Assembly: GCF_014650815.1 (NCBI RefSeq)
Contig: NZ_BMVR01000002.1
Location: forward strand, 124,001-188,000
Source: Streptomyces flavofungini
GTDB taxonomy: Bacteria > Actinomycetota > Actinomycetes > Streptomycetales > Streptomycetaceae
Reading direction: 5' to 3'
DNA: 64,000 nt
The position numbers and the translations under genes were made by a program. The notes below the pieces were generated by a model. It worked only from the letters and a program-made list of their open reading frames with translations. It was not told where the DNA came from and did no database searches. Below are positions 23,123 to 31,445 of the stretch, in pieces. Positions within the stretch are counted from its first letter, which is position 1; each line of letters opens with the position of its first letter.

Positions 23123-24778
23123 TCACGGCAGGCGCCGCGGCAGCGGGCGGTACGACGCCGCCGTGAAGAACCCGCCGCCGTTCTCACCCAGGCGCCCGGG
23201 GCCCGGCCGACGGGGGCGCGGACGGCCACCGGAGCCGCCGCCACCCCCGTCGTCGTCATCACCGTCATCACCGTCGTCGCCGTCGTCGTCGAAGGCGACG
23301 TCGTCCTCCGGGTCGTCGGGGTCCTCGTCCACCGGCACCCCGAGCAGCCGACGCGTCAACTGGTCCTGGTCCGAGAGGAGTTCACCGACGGCCGCGCGGA
23401 CGTCCTGGGCCTCGGTGTCCGCGTCCCGCTCGGCGGCGATGAGCACGGCCCGCCGCACCAGCTCCTTCGCGAACGACGCCGTCGTACCGTCCGTACGCTC
23501 GACGGTCTCTTCCAGGACCTCCTCGTCGAGGCCGAGGCCGCCCCCGTACAGGTCGAGCAGGCGGCGCCGCCCCGTGGCGTCGGGCAGCGGGATCTCGACG
23601 GCGAGGTCGACGCGGCCAGGGCGCTGGGCGAGGGCGGGCTCCAGGAGGTCGGCGCGGTTGGTGGTGAGCAGGAACGCCACGTCGGCGTCGTCTCCGAGGC
23701 CGTCCATCTCGTTCAACACCTGGAAGAGCAGGGGCTGTTCGCCGCCGCCGAAGTCGCGGGACTCGGCGATGAGGTCGCAGTCCTCCAGGACGACGAGGGC
23801 GGGCTGCAGCATCCGGGCGAGGGCGCAGGCCGGGCCGATGGCGCCGATGGTGGTGCCGGACAGCAGGACGACGGTGAAGTCCGGCAGGCCGGAGAGGAGG
23901 TAGCGGATCGTGTGGGTCTTGCCGGTGCCGGGCGGACCGTACAGGAGCAGGCCGCGGCGCAGGTGCTGGCCCGCCGCCCGCAGTCGCTCGCGCTGCCGGG
24001 CCACGCCCACGACCTGCCGCTCCACCCGGTCGAGCAGGCCGTCGGGGAGCACGATGTGGTCGCGGGTCAGGCCCGGGCGGCGGTGGAAGCGGAACGGGCC
24101 GAGGCCCTCGCCGAAGGCGTCGCCCTGGAAGGACAGGACCTGGCCGCGGAAGATGTTGTGCTCGCTCAGGTACGCGTCGACGCGGGCGAGCAGCCGCCGG
24201 GCGGTGTCGCGGGACGCGGCGAGCACCTCCAGCTGGACCTTCTCGCGGCCGTAGTCCTCGTTCGGGCCGCGCAGCAGGGCGACGCAGCGCTCCTCGCCGC
24301 CGTCGGGGGTGCGCTCCGTGCCGAGGTAGATCCCGAAGGACACGCAGGCGAGTTCGTCGTCCGGCGAGATCGGCAGGTGGGTGTAGTCGACGGCGCCGAT
24401 CACGAACTTGTCGAAGCGGTCGGCGGATTCGATGATCTCCGAGAGGGAGTAGTGATTGCGGTGGTCGGAGCCCGTCATGCCCAGGAGTTCGTACGAGCGG
24501 GAGTCGGCCGTGAACCAGCGCTCCAGGGCGAGGTGGACGTTCGGGTGGTCGTACGGCGCGTAGGTGGCCTTGACCACGGGGGCGTCGCCGGGCTCGATGC
24601 CGAGGTGGTCGCGCAGGCGGGCGGTGAGGTCGCGGTCCGGGCTGTCGCTGCGGGGCGGGCGCGCGACCGCCTCCAGGAACTCCTCGAAGAGCTGGCCCAC
24701 GCGCTCGTGCCCGACGCCCCCGTCGTCGGACGGGCGCCCCGCCACGATCTTCGTCACCCTGTCTTCCCCCTGGTCCAT
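23123..24778 (-). CDS. AAA-family ATPase with acidic tail
   Basis: 551 residues. About 270 N-terminal residues are not recognised (ending near FRFHRRPGL). The AAA core follows, with Walker A LLYGPPGTGKTHTI (about 305), Walker B LVVLEDCDLIAES and sensor/arginine-finger region LLTTNRADLLEPALAQRPGRVD. A run of Asp/Gly (DDDGDDGDDGDD) and a Gly/Arg/Pro tail end the protein. The core resembles BCS1/CDC48-like remodelling ATPases; substrate unknown. I chose the ATG at 24778 (MDQGEDRVTK) with GGGAG upstream. It is divergent from the glucanase gene, with 302 bp between them. Confidence 0.8.
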   Translation of the reverse strand: MDQGEDRVTKIVAGRPSDDGGVGHERVGQLFEEFLEAVARPPRSDSPDRDLTARLRDHLGIEPGDAPVVKATYAPYDHPNVHLALERWFTADSRSYELLGMTGSDHRNHYSLSEIIESADRFDKFVIGAVDYTHLPISPDDELACVSFGIYLGTERTPDGGEERCVALLRGPNEDYGREKVQLEVLAASRDTARRLLARVDAYLSEHNIFRGQVLSFQGDAFGEGLGPFRFHRRPGLTRDHIVLPDGLLDRVERQVVGVARQRERLRAAGQHLRRGLLLYGPPGTGKTHTIRYLLSGLPDFTVVLLSGTTIGAIGPACALARMLQPALVVLEDCDLIAESRDFGGGEQPLLFQVLNEMDGLGDDADVAFLLTTNRADLLEPALAQRPGRVDLAVEIPLPDATGRRRLLDLYGGGLGLDEEVLEETVERTDGTTASFAKELVRRAVLIAAERDADTEAQDVRAAVGELLSDQDQLTRRLLGVPVDEDPDDPEDDVAFDDDGDDGDDGDDDDGGGGGSGGRPRPRRPGPGRLGENGGGFFTAASYRPLPRRLP

Positions 24779-25080
24779 GGCTGTCCACTCCCTGTGCGTC
24801 CGCGTGCGGCTGCCGCTGGTCGGGCGGCACCGGCAGTTCCGGTGTCTCAGCGTGCGTGGCGGCGGGGGTGCGGTGCAACCGGATTGCGGCCCGCCCGGAC
24901 TCCGGCGGCGAACCCGGCCGCCCCTTCGGGAAGTTGACGGCGTACAGCCATTGACGGCACCGCCGCCCACAACTACAAAACCCTGAGAGCGCTCTCAGCG
25001 AACAGCGACACCACGCAAGGCGCACCCCGCGCCACGCAACCGCGCCACCGCCTCGCCCCCACTCCCTACGGAGGTGCCCC
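24779..25080. promoter_or_regulatory. Divergent AAA ATPase / glucanase promoter region
   Basis: 302 bp. The half nearest 24778 is GC-rich without recognisable sites apart from the GGGAG ribosome binding site of the AAA gene. The half nearest 25081 contains an AT-rich patch (ACTACAAAA, 24972-24980), the perfect palindrome listed separately, and GGAGG before the glucanase ATG. Confidence 0.5.
24983..24998. promoter_or_regulatory. LacI/CebR-type operator upstream of GH16 gene
   Basis: Perfect 16-bp palindrome CTGAGAGCGCTCTCAG with the central GC step typical of LacI-family operators. It is close to the CebR box TGGGAGCGCTCCCA known to control cellulose-related genes in Streptomyces. It lies about 85 bp upstream of the glucanase ATG. 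No LacI regulator is encoded in this window, so control would be from elsewhere. Confidence 0.75.
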
Positions 25081-26529
25081 ATGGGCACGAGCCGCACGAG
25101 CCGCTACTTCCGTACGAGACGCGCCACCCCTCTCCTCGCCGGGCTCGCCGCGGCGGGCCTGTGCGCCGCGCTCCTGAGCCCGTCCGAGGCCAGGGGCGAC
25201 GTCCCCCCGGCACCCGGCTGGACCCTGCAGTGGAGCGACGACTTCAACGGACCCGCCCGCTCCCTGCCGTCCGCCGCGAACTGGCAGATCGACACCGGCC
25301 ACAACTACCCCGGCGGCCCCGCGAACTGGGGCACGGGCGAGATCCAGAGCTACACCTCGTCCCCCGACAACCTGAGCCTGGACGGCAACGGCAATCTGCG
25401 CATCACGCCGCTGCGGGACGGCGCGGGCAACTGGACCTCGGGCCGGATCGAGACCAAGCGCGCCGACTTCAAGGCTCCGGCGGGCGGCACCCTCGCCATC
25501 GAGGGCCGGATCCAGATGCCGAACGTCACCGGCGAGCAGGCGCTCGGCTACTGGCCCGCGTTCTGGGCGCTGGGCGCGCCGTACCGGGGCGACTACTGGA
25601 ACTGGCCGGGCATCGGCGAGTTCGACGTGATGGAGAACGTCAACGGCATCAACTCGGTGTGGGGCGTGCTGCACTGCGGGGTGAACCCGGGCGGGCCGTG
25701 CAACGAGACGAACGGGATCGGCGCGAGCCGCGCCTGCCCGGGCGCCTCGTGCCAGTCGGCCTTCCACACGTACCGCTTCGAATGGGACCGGGCGGCGAGC
25801 CCCAATGTGCTGCGCTGGTACGTCGACGGGCAGCTCTACCACAGCGTCGACCAGAACCGGGTGGGCGCCGAGGCGTGGAACAACATGACGAACCACGCGG
25901 GCTACTTCATCCTCCTGAACGTGGCGATGGGCGGCGCGTTCCCGGACGGCGTCGCGGGCCGGGCGACGCCGGTGGCGGCCACCGTGCCCGGCCGGGCGAT
26001 GGCCGTCGACTACGTGGCGGTGTGGACGCGCGGCGGCGGTGGCGGCGACCCCGGCACCCCCGCCACCCTGCATCTGCGCCCGGGCGGCACCCTCGGCCCG
26101 GCGACGGGCTCCGCGGCGGCCACGACCCTCGCCCCGGCGGGCGGCGCCAACCACGACGGGACCCCGCACGATCCGCAGACGTTCACGGCGACCGGCGTGA
26201 ACGGCACCTACAGCGGCGGGTCCACGGAGTTCGACCTGCTCGTCGACGCGGGCTCGGCGGTCGCCAACGGGCAACAGGTACGGGTGAGTTACGACCGTAC
26301 GGGCGACGGCTCCTGGGAGCGCGCCGAGACGTATCAGTATTTCGCCACCGACCCGGTGCCGGGATATGAGCACTACACCCAGTCCAAGGGTCTCAAATCG
26401 GCCACCGGCACCCACGGCACGATGACGAACGGCACGGTGCGGGTGGAGGTGTGGAACGCGATCGGCAACGGCGCCAGCACGGTGGGGACGGGCAACCAGT
26501 CCCTCGTACGGATCCCGTTCACGCCGTAG
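25081..26529 (+). CDS. Secreted GH16 endo-beta-1,3-glucanase with C-terminal carbohydrate-binding domain
   Basis: 482 residues. Signal peptide: Arg-rich start (SRTSRYFRTRRAT), hydrophobic core about 17-32, cleavage near SEARGDV (about 38). GH16 catalytic domain, residues about 42-320, with the ExDxxE active site in GEFDVMENVNG (nucleophile and acid/base glutamates). After a short Gly/Asp/Pro linker, a domain of about 135 residues (HLRPGGTLGPATGS to SLVRIPFTP) resembles CBM56-type beta-1,3-glucan-binding modules; that assignment is tentative. Expected to degrade laminarin or fungal wall glucan outside the cell. ATG behind ACGGAGG; likely controlled by a LacI-family repressor through the palindrome at 24983. 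Confidence 0.9.
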   Translation: MGTSRTSRYFRTRRATPLLAGLAAAGLCAALLSPSEARGDVPPAPGWTLQWSDDFNGPARSLPSAANWQIDTGHNYPGGPANWGTGEIQSYTSSPDNLSLDGNGNLRITPLRDGAGNWTSGRIETKRADFKAPAGGTLAIEGRIQMPNVTGEQALGYWPAFWALGAPYRGDYWNWPGIGEFDVMENVNGINSVWGVLHCGVNPGGPCNETNGIGASRACPGASCQSAFHTYRFEWDRAASPNVLRWYVDGQLYHSVDQNRVGAEAWNNMTNHAGYFILLNVAMGGAFPDGVAGRATPVAATVPGRAMAVDYVAVWTRGGGGGDPGTPATLHLRPGGTLGPATGSAAATTLAPAGGANHDGTPHDPQTFTATGVNGTYSGGSTEFDLLVDAGSAVANGQQVRVSYDRTGDGSWERAETYQYFATDPVPGYEHYTQSKGLKSATGTHGTMTNGTVRVEVWNAIGNGASTVGTGNQSLVRIPFTP

Positions 26530-26601
26530 CCGGGGCAGGCCCGTGGGGGCCGGGCCGCACCGGCCCGGCCCCCTCACGACTCTCGTCCCGCCCTGTTCCC
26601 G

Positions 26602-27009
26602 TCAGGCGGCGTCGAGCGCCTCGGTGATCTTGCGGTCCATGTCGACGAGGACCGGGCTCGGCTCGCCCTTGTCGGCACGGGCGGCGGTTTCGACGGCTAC
26701 GAGGACGGTGGTGCGGAAGTTGTCGGCCTCGGCCTGGTCCTGCTTCCTGAGCAGGGTCATGGCCTCGGTCAGCTTCGGCAGCACGAGGTCGGCGAGTTCG
26801 GCCACGGACTTGCCGCTGAGGTCGCTGCCCTTGGGGTAATCGGCGAGCACGTGCCCGACCAGGCCGGTCGCCGCGGTCAGGGCGAGGGAGCCCTGGGCGG
26901 CGATCTTGCCGGGCTTGCCGGAGGCACCCGCGGCGGCCATCAGCATGACGGCGCCGTACGCGGCGGTGCGGAGGGTGAACTTGTCCTGGTCGGAAAGGGT
27001 GGTGGACAT
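26602..27009 (-). CDS. Hypothetical protein
   Basis: 135 residues, unrecognised. An N-terminal half with two mildly hydrophobic helices (LRTAAYGAVMLMAAAG; SLALTAATGLVGHVLADY) is followed by a charged helical part (KLTEAMTLLRKQDQAEADNF). No cysteines and no export signal. ATG at 27009 is preceded by GAGGAG at a good distance. It looks like a small, conserved, cytoplasmic or membrane-peripheral protein. Gene order (convergent to the glucanase, same strand as the serine hydrolase 160 bp upstream) gives no functional hint. Confidence 0.7.
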   Translation of the reverse strand: MSTTLSDQDKFTLRTAAYGAVMLMAAAGASGKPGKIAAQGSLALTAATGLVGHVLADYPKGSDLSGKSVAELADLVLPKLTEAMTLLRKQDQAEADNFRTTVLVAVETAARADKGEPSPVLVDMDRKITEALDAA

Positions 27010-27025
27010 GGTGGTGTGCTCCTCT

Positions 27026-27112
27026 GAAGCAGTGATGGTGACGGCTGATGAAGCAGTGATGGTGGCGGCTGAAGCCGTGGTGGTGGCTGTTGCAGCCGTG
27101 GTGGCGGCTGTG
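27026..27112. repeat. Four imperfect 21-24-bp tandem repeats
   Basis: Units begin at 27026, 27050, 27071 and 27092 and share GAAGCAGTGATGGTGGCGGCT-like sequence; the last two have drifted (GCCGTGG). They sit directly upstream of the hypothetical gene's ribosome binding site and could be repeated binding sites or slippage products. Confidence 0.65.
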
Positions 27113-27171
27113 CCGGAAGTCGGTCGAGCTGTGCCGAGAGGTGGCTGAACCGCCTTGCGAGCAGGCCGGGT

Positions 27172-28401
27172 TCAGGCGTCGATCGTCTGGTAGAGCGTGG
27201 TCCAGAAGTCGTGGATGAGCTGCGCCGGGGCCGGGACGGAGAGGCCGACCTGGGTGAGCAGGATGCCGGTGAGCCCGGTGTGCGGGTCGGCGTACGTCGA
27301 GGTGCCGGTGCCGCCGTCCCAGCCGAACTGGCCGATGGGCGCGTAGTCGCCGCGGTAGGTGCGCACGGCCATCCCGAAGCCCCAACCGCCCTGCTGCCCC
27401 TGCCCGAACGACACGTGCACGCTGTTGCGGGCGAGCGCCGTGCGGGCGGCCTCCTGCTCGGGCGTGAGGCAGTTGGTGGTCATGAGCCGGACGGCGGGCC
27501 GGGACAGGATCCGCTCGGTCCCGTGCGTGCCGCCGTTGAGCAGCATCCGGAAGTACGCGTGGTAGTCGTCGGCGGTGGAGACGAGGCCGCCGCCGCCCCC
27601 TTGGAACGCCGGGGCCGCGCTGTACTGTCCGCCGACCGCCTCGTCCCACACGTGGAACTTCCCGGACTCCGGGTCGGGGGCGTAGCTCGGCGGCAGCCGG
27701 TCGATCTTGTCGGCGGGCACGTGGAAGCCGGTGTCCTTCATCCCCAGCGGATCGAGGATCCGCTCCCGCAGGAACGTCTCGAACGGCCGGCCCGTGACCC
27801 GCGAGACGAGCACGCCGAGCACGTCGTGGCTGAGGTGGTACTGCCACTGCTCGCCGGGCTGCCGCATCAGGGGCAGCTCACCGAGGGCGCGCAGCCACGC
27901 GTCCTGCTCGGGCAGCGGCGTCGCGCCCTGGCTGAAGACGCCGCTGGTGAAGACCTCGTTCATGACCGGGGAGCCGAGGGCCGTCAGGTCGATGCCGAGC
28001 CCGAACGTGGAGGTGACGAGGTCCCGTACGGTGATCGGCCGCCGCGCGGGCACGGTCTCGTCGAGCGGGCCGTCGATGCGCTTCAGCACCCGGCGGTCGG
28101 CGAGTTCGGGCAACCACTGGTCGACCGGGTCGTCCAGGCGCAGCCTGCACTCGTCGAGCAGCGCCATCGTCGCCGCCATCGTGACCGGCTTGGACGTGGA
28201 CGCCATCCGGAAGATCGTGTCCCGGCGCATCGGCGCGCCGCCTTCGTGGCGCATCGTGCCGATGGTCTCGACGTGCGTCTGGTCGCCTCGGCCGACGAGG
28301 GCGACGACGCCGGGGATCTTCCCGGAGTCGACGTGCCGGTTCAGTACGTCGCGCACCTTGCGCAGCCCTGCTTCGGAGAAGCCGCCGTTGCCCTTGCTCA
28401 T
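27172..28401 (-). CDS. Serine hydrolase, beta-lactamase (class C / EstB-like) family
   Basis: 409 residues, no signal peptide, so cytoplasmic. The SxxK nucleophile is in FRMASTSKPVTM (about residue 65) and the YxN-equivalent Tyr in QWQYHLSHDVLG. The third motif is degenerate (GWDGGTGTS in place of KTG/HxG), as in EstB-like carboxylesterases. Likely an esterase or transesterase rather than a penicillin-hydrolysing enzyme. ATG at 28401 gives MSKGNGGFSE; upstream codons run into the regulatory repeats. It is divergent from a MarR-like regulator that may control it through the intervening dyads. Confidence 0.85.
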   Translation of the reverse strand: MSKGNGGFSEAGLRKVRDVLNRHVDSGKIPGVVALVGRGDQTHVETIGTMRHEGGAPMRRDTIFRMASTSKPVTMAATMALLDECRLRLDDPVDQWLPELADRRVLKRIDGPLDETVPARRPITVRDLVTSTFGLGIDLTALGSPVMNEVFTSGVFSQGATPLPEQDAWLRALGELPLMRQPGEQWQYHLSHDVLGVLVSRVTGRPFETFLRERILDPLGMKDTGFHVPADKIDRLPPSYAPDPESGKFHVWDEAVGGQYSAAPAFQGGGGGLVSTADDYHAYFRMLLNGGTHGTERILSRPAVRLMTTNCLTPEQEAARTALARNSVHVSFGQGQQGGWGFGMAVRTYRGDYAPIGQFGWDGGTGTSTYADPHTGLTGILLTQVGLSVPAPAQLIHDFWTTLYQTIDA

Positions 28402-28430
28402 CACGAACCCCCATGCGTACCTTCGCGTTC

Positions 28431-28448
28431 GTTCAGCAATCGCTGAAC
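28431..28448. promoter_or_regulatory. Inverted repeat GTTCAGC-N4-GCTGAAC
   Basis: Perfect 7-bp arms in the divergent region, 30 bp upstream of the serine-hydrolase ATG. A likely regulator-binding site; the neighbouring MarR-like gene is the first candidate. Confidence 0.55.
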
Positions 28449-28461
28449 AACTGAGAAGGTA

Positions 28462-28589
28462 CATTGCATTCACTGATCCGTCAAAGGTCGGCGGGCGCCT
28501 AAATAGCCAGCTAGACAAGGACTACAAGACAGACATTGCAATGAGCCTGGCACTGAATGCAATGGATGATCTCTTGCGTGATTGCAATG
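28462..28589. repeat. Four ATTGCA/TGCAAT-containing motifs in divergent promoter region
   Basis: CATTGCA (28462-28468), CATTGCAATG (28534-28543, a perfect palindrome), TGCAATG (28558-28564) and ATTGCAATG (28581-28589) fall within 130 bp of AT-rich DNA upstream of the regulator. Such recurrence in a 70% GC genome is unlikely by chance and suggests cooperative regulator binding. Confidence 0.6.
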
Positions 28590-28677
28590 GGCTGTGAATG
28601 AACGCATACTTCGCAGGTGCGGGCGCCGAGCCCCGTGCGGGGCGGCAGAGCAAGACCGGAACAAGAGGGGAACACCG

Positions 28678-29418
28678 ATGCCCGGAGGCAGACTCACCAA
28701 CGAGGAGCGCCGGCACATCGCCGCGGGACTGGCGGCGGGGCTCGGATACACGGAGATCGGCCGCCGCCTGGAGCGGCCCGCCTCGACGATCATGCGGGAG
28801 GTCACCCGGAACGGCGGCCCCGACGACTACGGGGCGGACCGGGCGGAGCAGGCCACCCGGCACCGGGCGCGCCGCCAGAAGCAGGATCCGCCACCGGCGC
28901 CGCCGCTCCCCGACAGCGGCCACGGGCGCGACCCGCAGGCGGTGCGGGACTTCACGGAGTCGTTCACCGATCTCCTCGTGCAGCAGGGCCTGCCCCGGAT
29001 GATGGCCCGGGTCCTCGCCTGTCTGCTGGTCACCGACTCCGGCGCGCTGACCGCCGCCGAGCTGGTCCAGCGCCTGCGCGTCAGCCCCGCGTCCGTCTCG
29101 CACGCGGTCACGTTCCTGGAGGAGCAGGGCATGCTCACGCGGGAACGGCCGCCGGGCGGGCGCCGCGAACGCTATGTCATCGACGACGAGGTCTGGCTGC
29201 GGTCCACGCTCGCGGCGCGGCAGATGAACGACGTCCTGGCGGCCGCGTCGCGGCGCGCGACCGAGGTGCTCGGGGCGGCGACACCGGCGGGGGCGCGCTT
29301 CCACTCCTCCGGCGAGTTCCTGCTCCTCGTGAACGAGGCGCTGCAGAACGCGATGGACCAGTGGCGGCGGAACCAGGCCGCGCGGAACGCGGAACGGAGC
29401 GCGGACCCGGGTCCATGA
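28678..29418 (+). CDS. HTH regulator, IS30-like HTH fused to MarR/GbsR-like domain
   Basis: 246 residues. The N-terminal 45 residues (LTNEERRHIAAGLAAGLGYT with EIGRRLERPASTIMREV) form an HTH like those of IS30 transposases and sigma-like proteins. Residues about 85-180 form a GbsR/MarR-like winged helix (LTAAELVQRLRVSPASVSHA, VTFLEEQGMLTRERP). ATG at 28678 behind GAGGGGAAC. Probably binds DNA through two domains. Likely targets are its own promoter, the divergent serine hydrolase, or both, given the TGCAATG repeats upstream. Confidence 0.82.
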   Translation: MPGGRLTNEERRHIAAGLAAGLGYTEIGRRLERPASTIMREVTRNGGPDDYGADRAEQATRHRARRQKQDPPPAPPLPDSGHGRDPQAVRDFTESFTDLLVQQGLPRMMARVLACLLVTDSGALTAAELVQRLRVSPASVSHAVTFLEEQGMLTRERPPGGRRERYVIDDEVWLRSTLAARQMNDVLAAASRRATEVLGAATPAGARFHSSGEFLLLVNEALQNAMDQWRRNQAARNAERSADPGP

Positions 29419-29467
29419 CGGACGCTCAGGAGCCGCGCTCCGACGGGGAGAACGTGGCGGGTCGGCC

Positions 29468-29590
29468 GTGCGCCACCGGCTCGGCGGACCAGGACCGACC
29501 CGTGCGCCACCAGCTCGCGGACCGGGACCAGCCCGTGCGCCACCGGCTCGCGGACCGGGACTAGCCGTGCGCCACCGGCTCCTTGGCCGC
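29468..29590. repeat. Tandem 32-34-bp repeats spanning the 3' end of the MFS gene
   Basis: Units start at 29468, 29502, 29535 and 29567 (period 34, 33, 32) with core GTGCGCCACCGGCTCGCGG. The last unit encodes the C-terminal EPVAHG of the MFS pump; the other three lie beyond its stop codon. The 3' end of the gene appears to have been serially duplicated. Confidence 0.75.
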
Positions 29591-31264
29591 CTCCCGGCTG
29601 GACACGGGGGCCTCGGGGCCGACCTCGGCGGGCTGCCGCTTCTCCTGCCCCTTCCTGGGCAGCAGGAACGCCACGATCACCGTCCCCGCGCCGAGGACCA
29701 CCGCGGCGACCAGGCTCGTGTGGGCGACCGAGTCCGAGAACGCCGAGCCCACCGCGTGCTTCATCTGCTCGGCGCCCTGGGCGAGTTCGCCCGCCTGTGC
29801 CTTCAGCTCGGCGGCCTTCTGGGGGGTGGTGCCGGGCGCCGCGGCCTGCTCGGCGAGCTTGCGGGCCTGGCCGCCGATGGCCTGGGCGACGCCGCCGCCC
29901 GCGCCCACGGAGTCCTGCGCCTGCTCCAGGGCGGACGCGGGAAGCTTGCTGCCCTTGGTCTCGTCGGCGAGGCCGTCGGCGTACGAACTGGCGAGCACCG
30001 AGCCGAGGACGGCGATGCCGAGGGAGCCGCCCAGCTCCAGGGAGGTGTCGTTGACGGCGCCGCCGACGCCGAGTTCCGACTCCGGGAAGGCGCCCATGAT
30101 GGCGTCCGTGCACGGCGACACGGCGAAGCCGAGGGACACGCCGAGGATGATCAGGGACGGTACGAAGTCGCCGTACGACGAGGTGGCGTCCGTGGCCGTG
30201 AGCAGGGCCAGGGCCGTCGTGCCGCCGACCATGCCCGCCGTGACCATGACCTTCGTGCCGAGGCGCGGGGTGAGGAAGCCGGTGAGCGCCGAGCCGACGA
30301 ACACCGCTCCGGCCAGCGGCAGCATCCGCACGCCGGTCTCCAGCGGGTCGTACTGGAGGACGAACTGGAGGTGCTGGGTGAGGAAGTAGAAGGCGCCGAA
30401 CACGGCCACGAAGAACAGGGCCACGGCGAGGTTCGCGCCGGAGAAGCCGCGCTCGGCGAACTTCCGCACGTCCAGGACGGGCCGCGGGTGCCGCAGCTCC
30501 CAGACGACGAACAGGACGAGGCCCACGGCGGCGATCACCGCGGCGACCACCGCGCTCGCACCCCAGCCGAAGCCGGGCCCTTCGATGATCATGTAGATGA
30601 GCGCGCCGATCCAGACGACGGACAGCAGCCCGCCGACGTAGTCGATACGTCCCGTGGTCGCGGCCTTGGACGGCGGTACGAGGACGAAGGCGCCGACGAT
30701 CGCGACCGCCGCCACCGGGATGTCGATGAGGAACGTCGACGCCCAGCCGTTGTCCTCCAGGAGCGCGCCCGCGATCAGCGGTCCGGCGGCGATCGCGATG
30801 CCGGACGTCGCCGCCCACAGCGTGATCGCCTTGGCCCGGTCCGCGCGCGGGAACGTCGAGGCGAGCAGCGAGAGCGTCGCGGGCATGATCATCGCCGCGC
30901 CCACGCCCATCACCGCGCGGGCGGCGATCACGGCGGTCGAGCTGTCCGAGAGCGCCCCGGCAGCGGCGCCGGCGCTGAGGACGACGAGCCCGAGCACGAG
31001 GGCGCCGCGACGGCTGTACTTGTCGCCGATCGCGCCGAACAGCAGCATCAGGGCGGCGTACGGGACGGTGTACGCGTCGATGACCCACTGCAGGTCGGAG
31101 CTGGAGAGGTCCAGGTCGCGGGTCATGTCCGGGGCCGCGACCGTGAGCGCCGTGTTCGCCATCACGGCGATCAGCAGGCTCAGGCACAGCACGAGCAGGG
31201 CCCACCAGCGGCGGGCGTACGGCCCGTCCATCCGCTCGACCGGCTCCTTGATCAGCAAAGGCAT
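29561..31264 (-). CDS. MFS drug efflux pump, DHA2 (14-TMS, EmrB/QacA-like) family
   Basis: 567 residues, 14 predicted helices. The motif A-like loop is FGAIGDKYSRRGALVLG and the motif C-like stretch is TLWAATSGIAIAAGPLIAGALL. A large loop before the last helix (about residues 440-510) is Ala/Gln/Lys-rich (LAEQAAAPGTTPQKAAELKA). Expected to expel lipophilic drugs in exchange for protons. ATG at 31264 follows GAGGGGTGG. It is divergent from a TetR gene, with three identical-type operators in the 181-bp gap, so drug-inducible expression is likely. The gene's 3' end is involved in tandem repeats. Confidence 0.92.
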   Translation of the reverse strand: MPLLIKEPVERMDGPYARRWWALLVLCLSLLIAVMANTALTVAAPDMTRDLDLSSSDLQWVIDAYTVPYAALMLLFGAIGDKYSRRGALVLGLVVLSAGAAAGALSDSSTAVIAARAVMGVGAAMIMPATLSLLASTFPRADRAKAITLWAATSGIAIAAGPLIAGALLEDNGWASTFLIDIPVAAVAIVGAFVLVPPSKAATTGRIDYVGGLLSVVWIGALIYMIIEGPGFGWGASAVVAAVIAAVGLVLFVVWELRHPRPVLDVRKFAERGFSGANLAVALFFVAVFGAFYFLTQHLQFVLQYDPLETGVRMLPLAGAVFVGSALTGFLTPRLGTKVMVTAGMVGGTTALALLTATDATSSYGDFVPSLIILGVSLGFAVSPCTDAIMGAFPESELGVGGAVNDTSLELGGSLGIAVLGSVLASSYADGLADETKGSKLPASALEQAQDSVGAGGGVAQAIGGQARKLAEQAAAPGTTPQKAAELKAQAGELAQGAEQMKHAVGSAFSDSVAHTSLVAAVVLGAGTVIVAFLLPRKGQEKRQPAEVGPEAPVSSREAAKEPVAHG

Positions 31265-31343
31265 CGGGTCCACCCCTCGCAACGTTCCGCCATCGCCCGC
31301 AGGGCGCGTACGGCACTCATCGGATTCCCGCACAGCACAGATC

Positions 31344-31418
31344 TTGCACAGCACTGTGCAATTGCACGTCTCTGTGCAATGTACGCGATGGGCAGCCATG
31401 TTGCACATCGGTGTGCAA
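31344..31418. promoter_or_regulatory. Three 18-bp TetR operators between mfs and tetR
   Basis: TTGCACAG-CA-CTGTGCAA (31344-31361), TTGCAC-N6-GTGCAA (31362-31379, directly abutting) and TTGCACA-N4-TGTGCAA (31401-31418). All three share the consensus TTGCACA-N4-TGTGCAA. They cover the promoter region of both divergent genes, the classic design for a TetR repressor controlling itself and its pump. Confidence 0.85.
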
Positions 31419-31445
31419 CTGTCCGGCTGGCGGCAGAATGAGCCC

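Noticed and set aside
29468..29590. Regularly spaced repeats that might be a CRISPR array
   Set aside because: The repeats abut directly without unique spacers, extend into the MFS coding end, and no cas genes are present.
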